A DNA stretch of 64,000 nucleotides from Wohlfahrtiimonas larvae_A (GTDB taxonomy: Bacteria; Pseudomonadota; Gammaproteobacteria; Cardiobacteriales; Wohlfahrtiimonadaceae): contig JBEBSR010000001.1 in assembly GCA_040394195.1 (NCBI GenBank), positions 115,866 to 179,865 on the forward strand, read 5' to 3'. Made by a program: the position numbers and the translations under genes. The first letter of the stretch is position 1. Every line of letters begins with the position of its first letter. Below the pieces are notes generated by a model. It ran no database searches. It was not told the DNA's origin and saw nothing but the letters and a program-made list of their open reading frames with translations. Below are positions 43,013-51,474 of the stretch, in pieces.

Positions 43013-43630
43013 CTAAGCCAATACTTGATTCAACAAGGAGCGTGCTTCAGTAGAAATCTTCTGATAGTGGAAAATACGCTTGAATGTCGTGCCGCCACAT
43101 TGTTGCCACAAGATACCTGAACGAACACCCGCTAATAACAATGTACGAATCAGAGATGCATTGCGTTCAGTACTTAAAAAGGATTGATCTGTGCCTTTCA
43201 CATAAATTCGTGGCGTTAATTTACTAATCGTCTGCGTATAGAGATCTGCCAGCGCCATCTGAATATTGTCATGCATCATTGGGAAATGCACCAATCGCCC
43301 ACGAATATTCTCGATTCCACTACTCATAATGTTTAAGTAAGATGGATTATTCAACAACTGCTTTTGTAGCTTAAGCATTGCGGTCATATAATACACAGCT
43401 TCTTTCGACAAGCTATTTGTGCTAGACAATGCCGTTAAACCTAAAGTTAGGTTTTGCATACCATCATAAACTTCCGCAATATTTTCAGGGTCTGTGGCAA
43501 AAATACTATTCACTAAGCCTTTTGCATCTTTCTCAGAATATTCCTGTAATTTTGCAAAACGATCCACCAAAATCGCACTTTGCATGACTGCAGCCAGCGC
43601 TATTGTTTGTCCTCTTAAATCATTTGTCAT
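43013..43630 (-). CDS. hflD: HflD-like protein
   Basis: A 205-residue mainly helical protein: RGQTIALAAVMQSAILVDRFAK at the start, LSKEAVYYMTAMLKLQKQLL, and LVHFPMMHDNIQMALADLYTQTIS and GVRSGILWQQCGG near the end. These match HflD, a peripheral membrane protein first seen as an inhibitor of phage lambda CII, usually beside mnmA and purB. Its own cellular role is unclear. Here it is convergent with epmB and the usual neighbours are absent. Confidence 0.88.
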   Translation of the reverse strand: MTNDLRGQTIALAAVMQSAILVDRFAKLQEYSEKDAKGLVNSIFATDPENIAEVYDGMQNLTLGLTALSSTNSLSKEAVYYMTAMLKLQKQLLNNPSYLNIMSSGIENIRGRLVHFPMMHDNIQMALADLYTQTISKLTPRIYVKGTDQSFLSTERNASLIRTLLLAGVRSGILWQQCGGTTFKRIFHYQKISTEARSLLNQVLA

Positions 43631-43689
43631 ACACTACCTAAAAAATTTTTCATCAATGATTAATACCATACATTATGACATAGGAAAAC

Positions 43690-44445
43690 ATGGATAGTTA
43701 TCAATCTCTCTCTGCAAAAGTTTATAATTTCGATAAGCCTGTTGGCAAAAGCTTTGGTGACATCGAATATTACCAATCACGCTTATCTAACAAAACTAGC
43801 ACAATCTTAGAACCCGCTGTTGGCACAGGCAGAATCATGATTCCGCTTTTACAACAAGGTTATAATATTCAGGGATTTGATCTATCTAAAGAGATGCTCG
43901 ATTACTGCGAAGAAAATTTACAAGCCGCAAACTTACCAACTAATATTATTCAACAAGCAAGCTTCACAAGTTTTAACTACGATGAAACATTTGATGCCAT
44001 CATTATTCCTTCTGGCACATTTCTATTGATGACAGAGTATGATGAGATTAAATTAGCCCTTCAAAAGTTTCATTCCGCGCTTAACACAAATGGCAAACTC
44101 ATCTTTGATCTATTTTTCCAACATAATTTCCAATTGGGCAGAACCAATATTAAAACTTTCACATTGTCAGATCCTGAAAAAATTACACTCACAATGACAG
44201 AAGCCAAGATTGATTATGCTCATCAAGTGGCAACCTACATTCATAAATATGAATATTGGGAAGATAATCAATTGAAGGAAACAGAGCTCGAAAGATTCCG
44301 CTTAAAATGGTTGGGCATCGAGGAGATTCGATTGCTATTGAAAGGTGCAGGATTTACAGACATAACAATTTCTGCTGATTACCAATACAAAAAATCCGTC
44401 ACCAATGAGACGGAAATTTTTACAGTAGAAGCAACTAAAAACTAA
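43690..44445 (+). CDS. Class I SAM-dependent methyltransferase
   Basis: A 251-residue Rossmann methyltransferase. SAM motif I is ILEPAVGTGRIMIPLL near residue 38; the acidic motif II is YNIQGFDLSKEMLDYC; motif IV FDAIIIPSGTFLLM. There is no targeting or other domain. The ATG lacks a close strong ribosome site (GGAAAAC). Substrate cannot be predicted. It is convergent with an unknown gene at a single-base gap. Confidence 0.85.
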   Translation: MDSYQSLSAKVYNFDKPVGKSFGDIEYYQSRLSNKTSTILEPAVGTGRIMIPLLQQGYNIQGFDLSKEMLDYCEENLQAANLPTNIIQQASFTSFNYDETFDAIIIPSGTFLLMTEYDEIKLALQKFHSALNTNGKLIFDLFFQHNFQLGRTNIKTFTLSDPEKITLTMTEAKIDYAHQVATYIHKYEYWEDNQLKETELERFRLKWLGIEEIRLLLKGAGFTDITISADYQYKKSVTNETEIFTVEATKN

Positions 44446-44446
44446 T

Positions 44447-45055
44447 TCAATGAATGGTTTCACTAGATTTTGATGAAAGATTCGTATTAGAAGCTGTTAA
44501 ACCAACTTCTTCACGTGAAACCAATTCTAATTTAATTGCACTTTGCTCACTATAAGCAATGGCCTGCTTTGTAATACCATATTCATCACTCAAAACACCT
44601 ACAAAGCTTGCAGCTTCCTTAATGGCTTGCGTTGCGAAACGGCTTTCTAGATCCAATTCTGGTGTAACATCGCCACGTAATGCTTCAATATCAATCAACA
44701 GTGCTAAATACAATTCACGTAAATCTGCCATATTTTGATCGTAACTTTGGCGCTCAATAGCTTCAGCCATCAAATATTCTGGAATTTTTTGTAGAATAAT
44801 GTCCAACATTTCTGTCAATTGCTTTTGGAAAGTTGGCTGTGCCATACGCATGAACGTAGCACTATTATTTGGGGATGGGATAAAACGAATACCACTATCA
44901 CTGAAAAATACAAATGAACCTACAGGATTAGCTTCACCATAAGCTTCTAGCAACTCTGGAGATTCCTCTGCCAATGCACGGCAAATCGCTAGATGATCGA
45001 TCTCATAGCAGGCACCCAATCCTTTTAAAGATTTTTGAACACTTCTCTTTTTCAT
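44447..45055 (-). CDS. Hypothetical protein, third gene of the rph-sfsA unit
   Basis: A 202-residue protein that I do not recognise. It starts with a basic patch (MKKRSVQKSLKGL), is then mostly acidic and helical, with IDHLAICRALAEESPELLEAYG, and its last 20 residues are polar and Ser/Asn-rich (tail). No membrane segment or signal. It follows sfsA by about 40 bases in the same direction, with AGGAGC before the ATG. A role in RNA or nucleotide metabolism is only guilt by association. Confidence 0.7.
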   Translation of the reverse strand: MKKRSVQKSLKGLGACYEIDHLAICRALAEESPELLEAYGEANPVGSFVFFSDSGIRFIPSPNNSATFMRMAQPTFQKQLTEMLDIILQKIPEYLMAEAIERQSYDQNMADLRELYLALLIDIEALRGDVTPELDLESRFATQAIKEAASFVGVLSDEYGITKQAIAYSEQSAIKLELVSREEVGLTASNTNLSSKSSETIH

Positions 45056-45094
45056 GGGCGCTCCTTATTTTGCTTCACAATAGGGATATCATAT

Positions 45095-45805
45095 TCAATT
45101 GCAAATAAAAGGCAATGAATGTGAAATTTTTATCGATTCATTGGAAATTGTCGTACCATAAACTAATGGTTTCACACCTTTTGCAGTTGCTTCTTCAAAT
45201 GCTACAGCATAGGCAGTATCTATTTCACTCGCAACACGAACACCTTCGATGCCAGATAGATTCACACAATATAAGATATAAGCTTCAATATTATCCGTTT
45301 GTATATTGGCTAATTCACGTAAATGCTTTGCGCCACGTGTTGTGACAGCATCAGGAAAGGCTGCAATATTGGTACCATCAAAACCTAACGTCACACTTTT
45401 TACTTCTAAGTAAACTGTACGATTCTCAAATTCCAAATAAAAATCTATTTTAGAATTTTCCTCGCCATATTTCACTTCACGTTTGAGTTTTGTGAAACCT
45501 GACAATTCAGTGATCACGCCATCACGCAAAGCCTCTTCCACTAATGTATTTGCCAAATGCGTATTAATACAAGCCAAACGGCCTTGTGGCGTTGTGGACA
45601 ATGTCCAACTGCCCTTAGTTTTGCGATCAGGATCAGAAGATGGCTCGTACCAAATCTCACCATTTGGCACCATACAATTCATCATCGAACCAGTATTGGC
45701 ACAATGAATCGTGATTTCATCACCATTTTCTGTGACTATATCAGCCAAAAAGCGCTTATAGCGCTTAATGAGGGTTGCTTTCTGTAAAGGGGTTTTGAAT
45801 TCCAT
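45095..45805 (-). CDS. sfsA: SfsA, sugar fermentation stimulation protein homolog
   Basis: A 236-residue protein with KATLIKRYKRFLADI at the start, HCANTGSMMNCMVP, and YLEVKSVTL, a nuclease-like PD-(D/E)xK pattern (DFYLEFENRTVYLEVKSV). SfsA was named for increased maltose use in E. coli and is thought to bind DNA or be a nuclease. It begins 2 bases after rph, so the two are probably co-transcribed. Confidence 0.92.
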   Translation of the reverse strand: MEFKTPLQKATLIKRYKRFLADIVTENGDEITIHCANTGSMMNCMVPNGEIWYEPSSDPDRKTKGSWTLSTTPQGRLACINTHLANTLVEEALRDGVITELSGFTKLKREVKYGEENSKIDFYLEFENRTVYLEVKSVTLGFDGTNIAAFPDAVTTRGAKHLRELANIQTDNIEAYILYCVNLSGIEGVRVASEIDTAYAVAFEEATAKGVKPLVYGTTISNESIKISHSLPFICN

Positions 45806-45807
45806 AA

Positions 45808-46524
45808 TTACTGATTAAAGCACTCTTTCTGTTTTTCGATGATCTGATAAATGCTGTTTTTTGCAAATTTCAACATTTGTGAAAACTCTTCTTCAGAGAA
45901 TGCAGCTTCTTCAGCCGTTGCTTGAATCTCAATAAAACGACCTTCTGCATTCATCACAACGTTCATATCTGTTTCTGCTTCAGAATCTTCGATATATTCC
46001 AAATCAGCAATCACATTGCCTTTATAAATACCAACAGAAATCGCAGCAATGTTAGAGATGATTGGATTCTCTTTCAAAATGCCTTCTTTCATCAATTTAT
46101 CAATTGCAAATTGCAATGCTAAAAAGCTACCAGAAATTGCTGTTGTACGAGTACCGCCATCTGCTTGAATAACATCACAATCAATTGTTAAGGTGTTTTC
46201 ACCCAACTTTTCTAAATCAACCGCTGCACGTAATGAACGGCCGATCAAACGCTGAATCTCTTGTGTGCGGCCAGATTGCTTACCTTTCGCCGCTTCACGT
46301 TGCATTCTTGAATGCGTAGAACGTGGCAACATACCATATTCAGCAGTAATCCAACCACGACCTTCGCCACGCATAAATGATGGCACACGGCTTTCAAATG
46401 ATACTGTACATAAGACCTTGGTTTCGCCAAAGCACGCTAAAACTGAACCTTCTGCATGTTTTGTATAATGAGGAATGAATTCGATTTGGCGCATTTCATC
46501 AAATGCACGTTCAGATGGACGCAT
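45808..46524 (-). CDS. rph: Ribonuclease PH
   Basis: A 238-residue phosphorolytic exoribonuclease that trims tRNA 3' ends. Family marks: SVLACFGETKVLCTVSFE, RGEGRGWITAEYGMLP, IDCDVIQADGGTRTTAISG, and DLEYIEDSEAETDMNVVM. Full length and unlike the frameshifted version in E. coli K-12. It lies upstream of sfsA. Confidence 0.96.
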   Translation of the reverse strand: MRPSERAFDEMRQIEFIPHYTKHAEGSVLACFGETKVLCTVSFESRVPSFMRGEGRGWITAEYGMLPRSTHSRMQREAAKGKQSGRTQEIQRLIGRSLRAAVDLEKLGENTLTIDCDVIQADGGTRTTAISGSFLALQFAIDKLMKEGILKENPIISNIAAISVGIYKGNVIADLEYIEDSEAETDMNVVMNAEGRFIEIQATAEEAAFSEEEFSQMLKFAKNSIYQIIEKQKECFNQ

Positions 46525-46640
46525 TAGTTACCCTTTATATTTTCAAGACGATAAAAGACTAGCCATATTATATGATTATTATGGCCAAAGCGATGCTGAC
46601 TCAGCTAATCTTTGAGATGATTAATCGGTGGTGTTAAATA

Positions 46641-46859
46641 TTAACGGCCACGGAAAACGATACGTGCTTTACTCAAATCGTACGGCGTTAATTCAACACG
46701 TACTTTATCTCCAGTCAAAATACGAATGAAGTTTTTACGCATTTTACCAGACAAATGTGCTGTCACAACGTGACCGTTCTCTAATTCTACTTTAAATGTT
46801 GTATAAGGAAGAGTTTCAATAACTGTTCCTTCCATTTCAATATGATCTTCTTTAGACAT
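46641..46859 (-). CDS. infA: Translation initiation factor IF-1
   Basis: A 72-residue S1/OB-fold protein: MSKEDHIEMEGTVIETLP, FKVELENGHVVTAHLSGKMRKN, IRILTGDKVRVELTPYDLSKARI. Full length. It binds the A site in the 30S subunit. A tRNA-Pro gene lies just upstream. Confidence 0.97.
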   Translation of the reverse strand: MSKEDHIEMEGTVIETLPYTTFKVELENGHVVTAHLSGKMRKNFIRILTGDKVRVELTPYDLSKARIVFRGR

Positions 46860-46892
46860 AATTTCCTATTCGTAAAGATTTCAATGAAAAAA

Positions 46893-46912
46893 GCCTTAAG
46901 GAATCTTAAGGC
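46893..46912 (-). terminator. Terminator of tRNA-Pro
   Basis: GCCTTAAG, GAAT, CTTAAGGC; on the minus strand TTTTTT follows. It lies between tRNA-Pro and infA. Confidence 0.8.
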
Positions 46913-46918
46913 TAAATT

Positions 46919-46995
46919 TGGTCGGGATAGCAGGATTTGAACCTACGACCCCTTGCACCCCATGCAAGTGCGCTACCAGACTGCGCCATACCCCG
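46919..46995 (-). tRNA. tRNA-Pro (anticodon GGG)
   Basis: A 77-base cloverleaf on the minus strand: acceptor CGGGGTA with TATCCCG, anticodon stem CTTGC/GCAAG around ATGGGGT, anticodon GGG, T arm with GGTTCAAATCC, encoded CCA (46919-46921). It reads CCC and CCT codons. Confidence 0.95.
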
Positions 46996-47042
46996 TTTCG
47001 AGCGAGTATTATACAGTTTCTATACAGTTTTGCAATCTAGGG

Positions 47043-48485
47043 CTATTTCGCTTCAACGAACATTGGCTCCGCAACCGTGGTATTTACTGTATCTTCATAC
47101 AATCCACCACCTAAAGCTGTGTAAAGATCAATGCCATTTAAAATTTGCTCTTGATATGTGCTCAACAAACCAGTTCTTGCTTGGAAGTGTGAACGTTGTG
47201 CGTCCAATACGTTCAAGTAACTTGCAATACCGTTATCATATAACAACTGAGCTAAACGCAAGCTTTCTTTCGTTGTTGATACTAATTTGATTTGCGCACC
47301 CAATTGTCTTTGTAAAGGCTGCTGAGATTGCAAGCCATTTGCAACATTCATGAATGCAGTTTGAATTGCTTTTTCATAAGATGCAATGCTTGATTCTTTA
47401 CGCACTTGTGACAAATCATAGTTAGACTTGATTTTGCCCCAATTGAAAATTGGAATAGAGATCGATGGTGCAAAGTTCCAAGTTTGTGTTGGACCTTTAA
47501 ATAAATCAGAAAAATCTGCTGAAATAGAACCAATTGTTGAAGTCAATGAGATACTTGGGAAGAACGCAGCACGTGCAGCACCAATATCAGCATTTGCAGC
47601 CATCAATTGATATTCAGCAGCCATCACATCAGGATGTGCCAATAATACTTCTGATGGCAAACCTGCTGGCAATTTACCTAGGATTTTTTGACTGCTAATT
47701 GCATAACCTTTCGCTGCTGGCTTAACCATTTTGCCCACAACTAAATCCAATGCATTATTCAACTGAATCACAGCTTTTTCTGCTGCTGCTACCGCAACTT
47801 TAGATGAATACAATTGTGCTTCTGCTTGCGCTAGATCCAAATCGTTCGCAATACCTGCTTCAACCTGCTGCTTTACCAATTGATAAGAATCATTGTAAGT
47901 ACGCGTTGTAATGCGTGCTAAATTCAATTGCTCTTCAGCTGTTCTTAATTGAATATAACTACGTGCAACTTGCGCAACTAAAGCAATGTGAGCACTTTTT
48001 TGCCCTTCTACAGTTGCCAAGTATTTAGTTTGTGCAGCATCACTCAATGAAGCATATTTACCAAAGAAGTCTAATTCAAAGGATGATACACCACCGCCAA
48101 TTTGATAACCTTTAGAATAGTTAGGCAAACCTGTTTGTGGATTCGTTGCTTGACGTGAATGTGAATAACCACCTTGAGCATTAATACCAGGTAAACGATC
48201 ACTGATTGTAATATTATAAGCCAAACGCGCTTGCTCAACGTTCAACATTGCAATTCTTAAGTCGCGGTTATTATCCAACGATGTTGTAATGTATTCTTGT
48301 AAACGAGGATCTTGAAAGTACTGTTTCCATCCAATTTCAGAAGCTTTAACTTTTAAATTAGCAACCTTAGCTGGCTCGCCTGGAAAACTATTTTCTACTG
48401 GTAAAGGTGGACGCTGATAATCAGGCGCCATAGAACAAGCACTCAATACCGCCGTCAATACCACATAAAGAGGTAATTTTTTCAT
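47043..48485 (-). CDS. Outer-membrane efflux lipoprotein (NodT/OprM family)
   Basis: A 480-residue outer-membrane channel of a tripartite efflux system. Lipobox VLSACSM puts the acylated cysteine at 17, followed by APDYQRPPLP. The two repeats of the TolC fold are seen: first with DNNRDLRIAMLNVEQARLAYNI and SYIQLRTAEEQLNLAR, second with HPDVMAAEYQLMAANADIGAARAAFFP and LAQLLYDNGIASYLNVLDAQRS. No membrane-fusion or RND gene is nearby, so it works with pump parts coded elsewhere. Confidence 0.92.
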   Translation of the reverse strand: MKKLPLYVVLTAVLSACSMAPDYQRPPLPVENSFPGEPAKVANLKVKASEIGWKQYFQDPRLQEYITTSLDNNRDLRIAMLNVEQARLAYNITISDRLPGINAQGGYSHSRQATNPQTGLPNYSKGYQIGGGVSSFELDFFGKYASLSDAAQTKYLATVEGQKSAHIALVAQVARSYIQLRTAEEQLNLARITTRTYNDSYQLVKQQVEAGIANDLDLAQAEAQLYSSKVAVAAAEKAVIQLNNALDLVVGKMVKPAAKGYAISSQKILGKLPAGLPSEVLLAHPDVMAAEYQLMAANADIGAARAAFFPSISLTSTIGSISADFSDLFKGPTQTWNFAPSISIPIFNWGKIKSNYDLSQVRKESSIASYEKAIQTAFMNVANGLQSQQPLQRQLGAQIKLVSTTKESLRLAQLLYDNGIASYLNVLDAQRSHFQARTGLLSTYQEQILNGIDLYTALGGGLYEDTVNTTVAEPMFVEAK

Positions 48486-48532
48486 AAAGTTTTTAACTCC
48501 AAAGTTAAAATTTAAACCAATTTGTTGCTAAA

Positions 48533-48568
48533 TTTTTAGGCTCAGAATTATAACAATGAGCCTAAAAA
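48533..48568. repeat. Hairpin upstream of the efflux gene
   Basis: TTTTTAGGCTCA (48533-48544) and TGAGCCTAAAAA (48557-48568) with 12 bases between. It is in the 130-base gap between tolA and the efflux gene. A second short palindrome, GACAAC/GTTGTC, lies at 48595-48609. Neither has a good T tail on the minus strand, so termination after tolA is uncertain. Confidence 0.5.
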
Positions 48569-48615
48569 TAAAACAGCTAGTTTACATGAAATTGACAACC
48601 TTGTTGTCAAAAATT

Positions 48616-49647
48616 TTAAAAACCATAATCTTTTGGGTCAAAGGTTACAGCAACACCTTCTTTAACCAATTTATTCACTGCATGCTTGTTATCAGGCATT
48701 TTAATCTGCTTTGTTTTCTCAACTGCCGCTATAACTGAATCATCAAAGGGCTTAAAACCGCTCAATGTCGACTTACTCTTATCTATTTTAATGATATTAC
48801 CTTGCTGATCAACATAAAATACAACTGTTGCGCTATAACCTATCATCTCCATACCAGTTGACCAATTATCATACAATGCTTGTTGCAACGCACCAACAAA
48901 ACTTGCATTACCCAAATAAGCATTTGCGATTCGGTCATTTTCAGCAGCATCGGCTTTTGCTTTCGCATCTGCATCCGCCTTGGCTTTTGCTGCAGCGGCA
49001 GCCGCTGCCTTTTTAGCCTCTTCAGCTTTTTGTTTATCCGCAGCTGCCTTTTGATCCATCAAGCGTTTCTTCTCAGCTTCATTCGCCGCATCAGTTGCAG
49101 CTTTTTTATCAGCCACCGCTTTTTCTTCTTTCTTTTTAATCTCTTCTTGCTGCTGTTTCTCTTTTTTCTCCTCAGCTATTTTTTGCTGACGAGCTTCTTC
49201 ATCTTTTTTCTTCTTCTCTTCTTCTTGCTTTTTCTTTAATGAAATTTCATCTAAACGTTTTTGCTCAGCAGCTTCTGCTTTTTTCTTTGCTTCCAAATCT
49301 GCCAAACGCTTCTTCTCAGCCTCAGCCTTTTTACGTGCCTCTTCTGCCTTACGTTTAGCTTCTGCTTCAGCTTTCTTACGAGCTTCTTCCGCTTTGCGCT
49401 TTTCTTCCACTTTGCGTTTTTCATCTGCAATGCGATTCATCTCATTTTCTACTTGCTCTTCATCAATGCGCTCAGAAGCCATAGGTTTTGGTGCCGCTGC
49501 AAAATCAGATTCTATTTTACCTGAAGGTGCAAATAGAGAAAATGAGTCTTGTTTTTCATAGATAAAATAAGCTAAGCCAATCACAATAATGGCGGTTAAA
49601 ACCCCGCTCACGATATTGGCGATCAACGTTCTTGGGTGCATACTCAT
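48616..49647 (-). CDS. tolA: TolA, Tol-Pal envelope protein
   Basis: A 343-residue protein in the usual three parts: an N-terminal membrane anchor (about 8-27, VSGVLTAIIVIGLAYFIY), a long Lys/Glu/Ala-rich helix from about 60 to 235 with repeated KKKAEAEAKRKAEEARK-like units, and a C-terminal globular domain (NAYLGNASFVGALQQALYDNW to the end). TolA links the TolQR motor to outer-membrane partners in constriction and envelope stability. It is after tolR, 3 bases apart. tolB and pal do not follow. Confidence 0.9.
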   Translation of the reverse strand: MSMHPRTLIANIVSGVLTAIIVIGLAYFIYEKQDSFSLFAPSGKIESDFAAAPKPMASERIDEEQVENEMNRIADEKRKVEEKRKAEEARKKAEAEAKRKAEEARKKAEAEKKRLADLEAKKKAEAAEQKRLDEISLKKKQEEEKKKKDEEARQQKIAEEKKEKQQQEEIKKKEEKAVADKKAATDAANEAEKKRLMDQKAAADKQKAEEAKKAAAAAAAKAKADADAKAKADAAENDRIANAYLGNASFVGALQQALYDNWSTGMEMIGYSATVVFYVDQQGNIIKIDKSKSTLSGFKPFDDSVIAAVEKTKQIKMPDNKHAVNKLVKEGVAVTFDPKDYGF

Positions 49648-49650
49648 AAA

Positions 49651-50088
49651 TTACTCATCCATTGGAGAAGTCATTAACTGAACATTTTGATGTGTCACAG
49701 ATTGCAATAAGCTCATCGCATCAATTACTTTACCATAAGGTGCTGCTTTATCACCCTTAACTAAAGCTTGAATCTTCGAATTTTCTGTAAACATCTGCGT
49801 TGCTAAATCTGCGATACGTTGTTCAGACAATGGGCTATTAGGATCTTCAGCATGATTGAAGAAGAATTCACCATTGCCATTGACTGAAATCACAAGCATT
49901 ACATCATCGTTTTCAGCTGCAATTGCTGTACTTGATTCCATTTTGGGTGGATCAACATCAATACCAACAGAAATCGTCGTAGCGGTCACCATGAAGATCG
50001 TTAACAAAACAAACATTACGTCCACATAAGGGACAATGTTCATTTCGGCTTGTAAGCCTTTGCCACCTTTTTTACGTGATCGACGCAT
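49651..50088 (-). CDS. tolR: TolR, ExbD-family proton-channel subunit
   Basis: A 145-residue protein with one membrane segment (MNIVPYVDVMFVLLTIFMVT near 16-38) containing the key aspartate in the PYVDVM motif, then a periplasmic domain. This is the ExbD/TolR pattern. It shares the base overlap at 50088 with tolQ. Confidence 0.94.
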   Translation of the reverse strand: MRRSRKKGGKGLQAEMNIVPYVDVMFVLLTIFMVTATTISVGIDVDPPKMESSTAIAAENDDVMLVISVNGNGEFFFNHAEDPNSPLSEQRIADLATQMFTENSKIQALVKGDKAAPYGKVIDAMSLLQSVTHQNVQLMTSPMDE

Positions 50089-50795
50089 TATTGCGCTCCA
50101 TTTTGACGTTGTAATTGCATTTGACCATATTGACGCGCCAAAATATTTGCAAATTCTTCAATGAATACATCGTAATGATCTGAAATTTTCTGAATTGTAC
50201 TCACAAATGCGTTATAGATCATCACTGATGGAATCGCCACTAACAAACCCAATGCTGTTGCAATCAATGCTTCGGCTATCCCAGGTGCAACTTGCGACAA
50301 CGTCACTTGCTTCACTGCACCCAATGCTACGAATGAGTTCATAACACCAATAACTGTACCGAATAAGCCAAAATACGGTGCAACTGAACCTGTCGTTGCT
50401 AACCATGACAATGATTTATGCAAAGTATTTTCTTCACGCTGTGCACTTGCTTCCATAGCACGACGAATGTTTTCCACCACGAATTCAGGTGAAAAAATTG
50501 GTGATGTACGCAAACGGTTAAATTCATGAAAACCTGAGACAAAGATATATTCCATGCCTTCTGTATATTTCTTTTGGCTTGTAATATTGTATAACTCTTG
50601 AATATCCGTACCTGACCAGAATTTACTTTCAAATTTTTTCGCATCACGTAAAGCAAGTTTCAATAAGATCCATTTTCGCCAAGCAATGAAGCTTACAGAG
50701 ATCAACATCAAAACAAGTAATAACATTACGATTTGCACAATGATATTCGCTTCGACTACTAACGTCCAAAGACTCAATTGTGAATGTGCGTTCAT
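50088..50795 (-). CDS. tolQ: TolQ, MotA/TolQ/ExbB proton-channel subunit
   Basis: A 235-residue protein with three membrane segments: about 18-38, 138-160 and 170-195. The channel family stretch (GSVAPYFGLFGTVIGVMNSF and TLSQVAPGIAEALIATALGLLVAIPSVM) is clear. TolQ with TolR uses the proton motive force to drive TolA. Confidence 0.95.
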   Translation of the reverse strand: MNAHSQLSLWTLVVEANIIVQIVMLLLVLMLISVSFIAWRKWILLKLALRDAKKFESKFWSGTDIQELYNITSQKKYTEGMEYIFVSGFHEFNRLRTSPIFSPEFVVENIRRAMEASAQREENTLHKSLSWLATTGSVAPYFGLFGTVIGVMNSFVALGAVKQVTLSQVAPGIAEALIATALGLLVAIPSVMIYNAFVSTIQKISDHYDVFIEEFANILARQYGQMQLQRQNGAQ

Positions 50796-50803
50796 GATTT
50801 TTC

Positions 50804-51211
50804 CTATGAAAATAACAATGGTAAAGGTATAGGGCGACGAGTTTCAGTATTCAAGCAAACTAATTCCACTAGGCCTGAGACTAACAACTCTTCTTGACGA
50901 TAAATTAACTGCTGAAAATAGACACGTGTTGCTGTAAGTTTTGTAATGATTGTCTCTACAACCAAATCATCACATAAATGCGCGGGCCTCTTGTAATCCA
51001 CTTGAATACTTTTCACGACAAACATTTTTTGTTCTGTCGCTGCATAAGTATTGAGATTAATCCCTCTCGCAAACATCCACTCTGTGCGAGCACGCTCCAT
51101 AAAATTAAGATAAGTTGAATGATAAACTACGCCACCAGCATCTGTATCTTCATAATAAACACGGATTGGTAAGCGAAACACTGATAACTTTTGTTCTTCC
51201 ATTAGCGCCAT
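50804..51211 (-). CDS. ybgC: YbgC, acyl-CoA thioesterase of the Tol-Pal cluster
   Basis: A 135-residue hot-dog fold thioesterase: RVYYEDTDAGGVVYHSTYLNFMERAR, where D of EDTDAGG is the catalytic aspartate, and ELVCLNTETRRPIPLP at the end. The gene comes first in the ybgC-tolQ-tolR-tolA order as in E. coli. Starts at 51211 or 51202 are both possible. Confidence 0.93.
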   Translation of the reverse strand: MALMEEQKLSVFRLPIRVYYEDTDAGGVVYHSTYLNFMERARTEWMFARGINLNTYAATEQKMFVVKSIQVDYKRPAHLCDDLVVETIITKLTATRVYFQQLIYRQEELLVSGLVELVCLNTETRRPIPLPLLFS

Positions 51212-51300
51212 GTTCCATCTAGTTTAGCCAAAGTAATGGCGGCATTATAACAGCCGATTTGTAAATCATTTGCATTAACTGCTTATTTTTTTATCCCCAT

Positions 51301-51327
51301 AGCAAAAAAACCTAGCTAGGCTAGGTT
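51301..51327 (-). terminator. Terminator of tRNA-Asn copy 2
   Basis: AACCTAGC (51309-51316), TAG, GCTAGGTT (51320-51327); on the minus strand T's follow. It is nearly the same hairpin as that of copy 1. Confidence 0.85.
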
Positions 51328-51337
51328 TTCTTTCTTT

Positions 51338-51414
51338 TGGCTCCTCGACCTGGGCTCGAACCAGGGACCCCTTGATTAACAGTCAAGTGCTACTACCAAC
51401 TGAGCTATCGAGGA
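51338..51414 (-). tRNA. tRNA-Asn (anticodon GTT), copy 2
   Basis: Base-for-base identical to the plus-strand copy at 39940-40016, including the encoded CCA. The -10 region, 5' leader and terminator are also alike (one mismatch between the -10 and the tRNA). Confidence 0.96.
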
Positions 51415-51427
51415 ATTAAGGATTTGC

Positions 51428-51455
51428 ATTATATATGCTTACGCTTGGATGTCAA
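51428..51455 (-). promoter_or_regulatory. Promoter of tRNA-Asn copy 2
   Basis: On the minus strand TTGACA (51455-51450), 16 bases, TATAAT (51433-51428). The same hexamers and spacing as for copy 1. Confidence 0.8.
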
Positions 51456-51474
51456 ATCTTTTCGTGATCAATTA

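Noticed and set aside
48880..49524. Phe/Leu/Ser-rich plus-strand frames that look like membrane proteins
   Set aside because: They are the reverse of the Lys/Glu/Ala-rich helix of tolA, so the hydrophobicity is an artefact.
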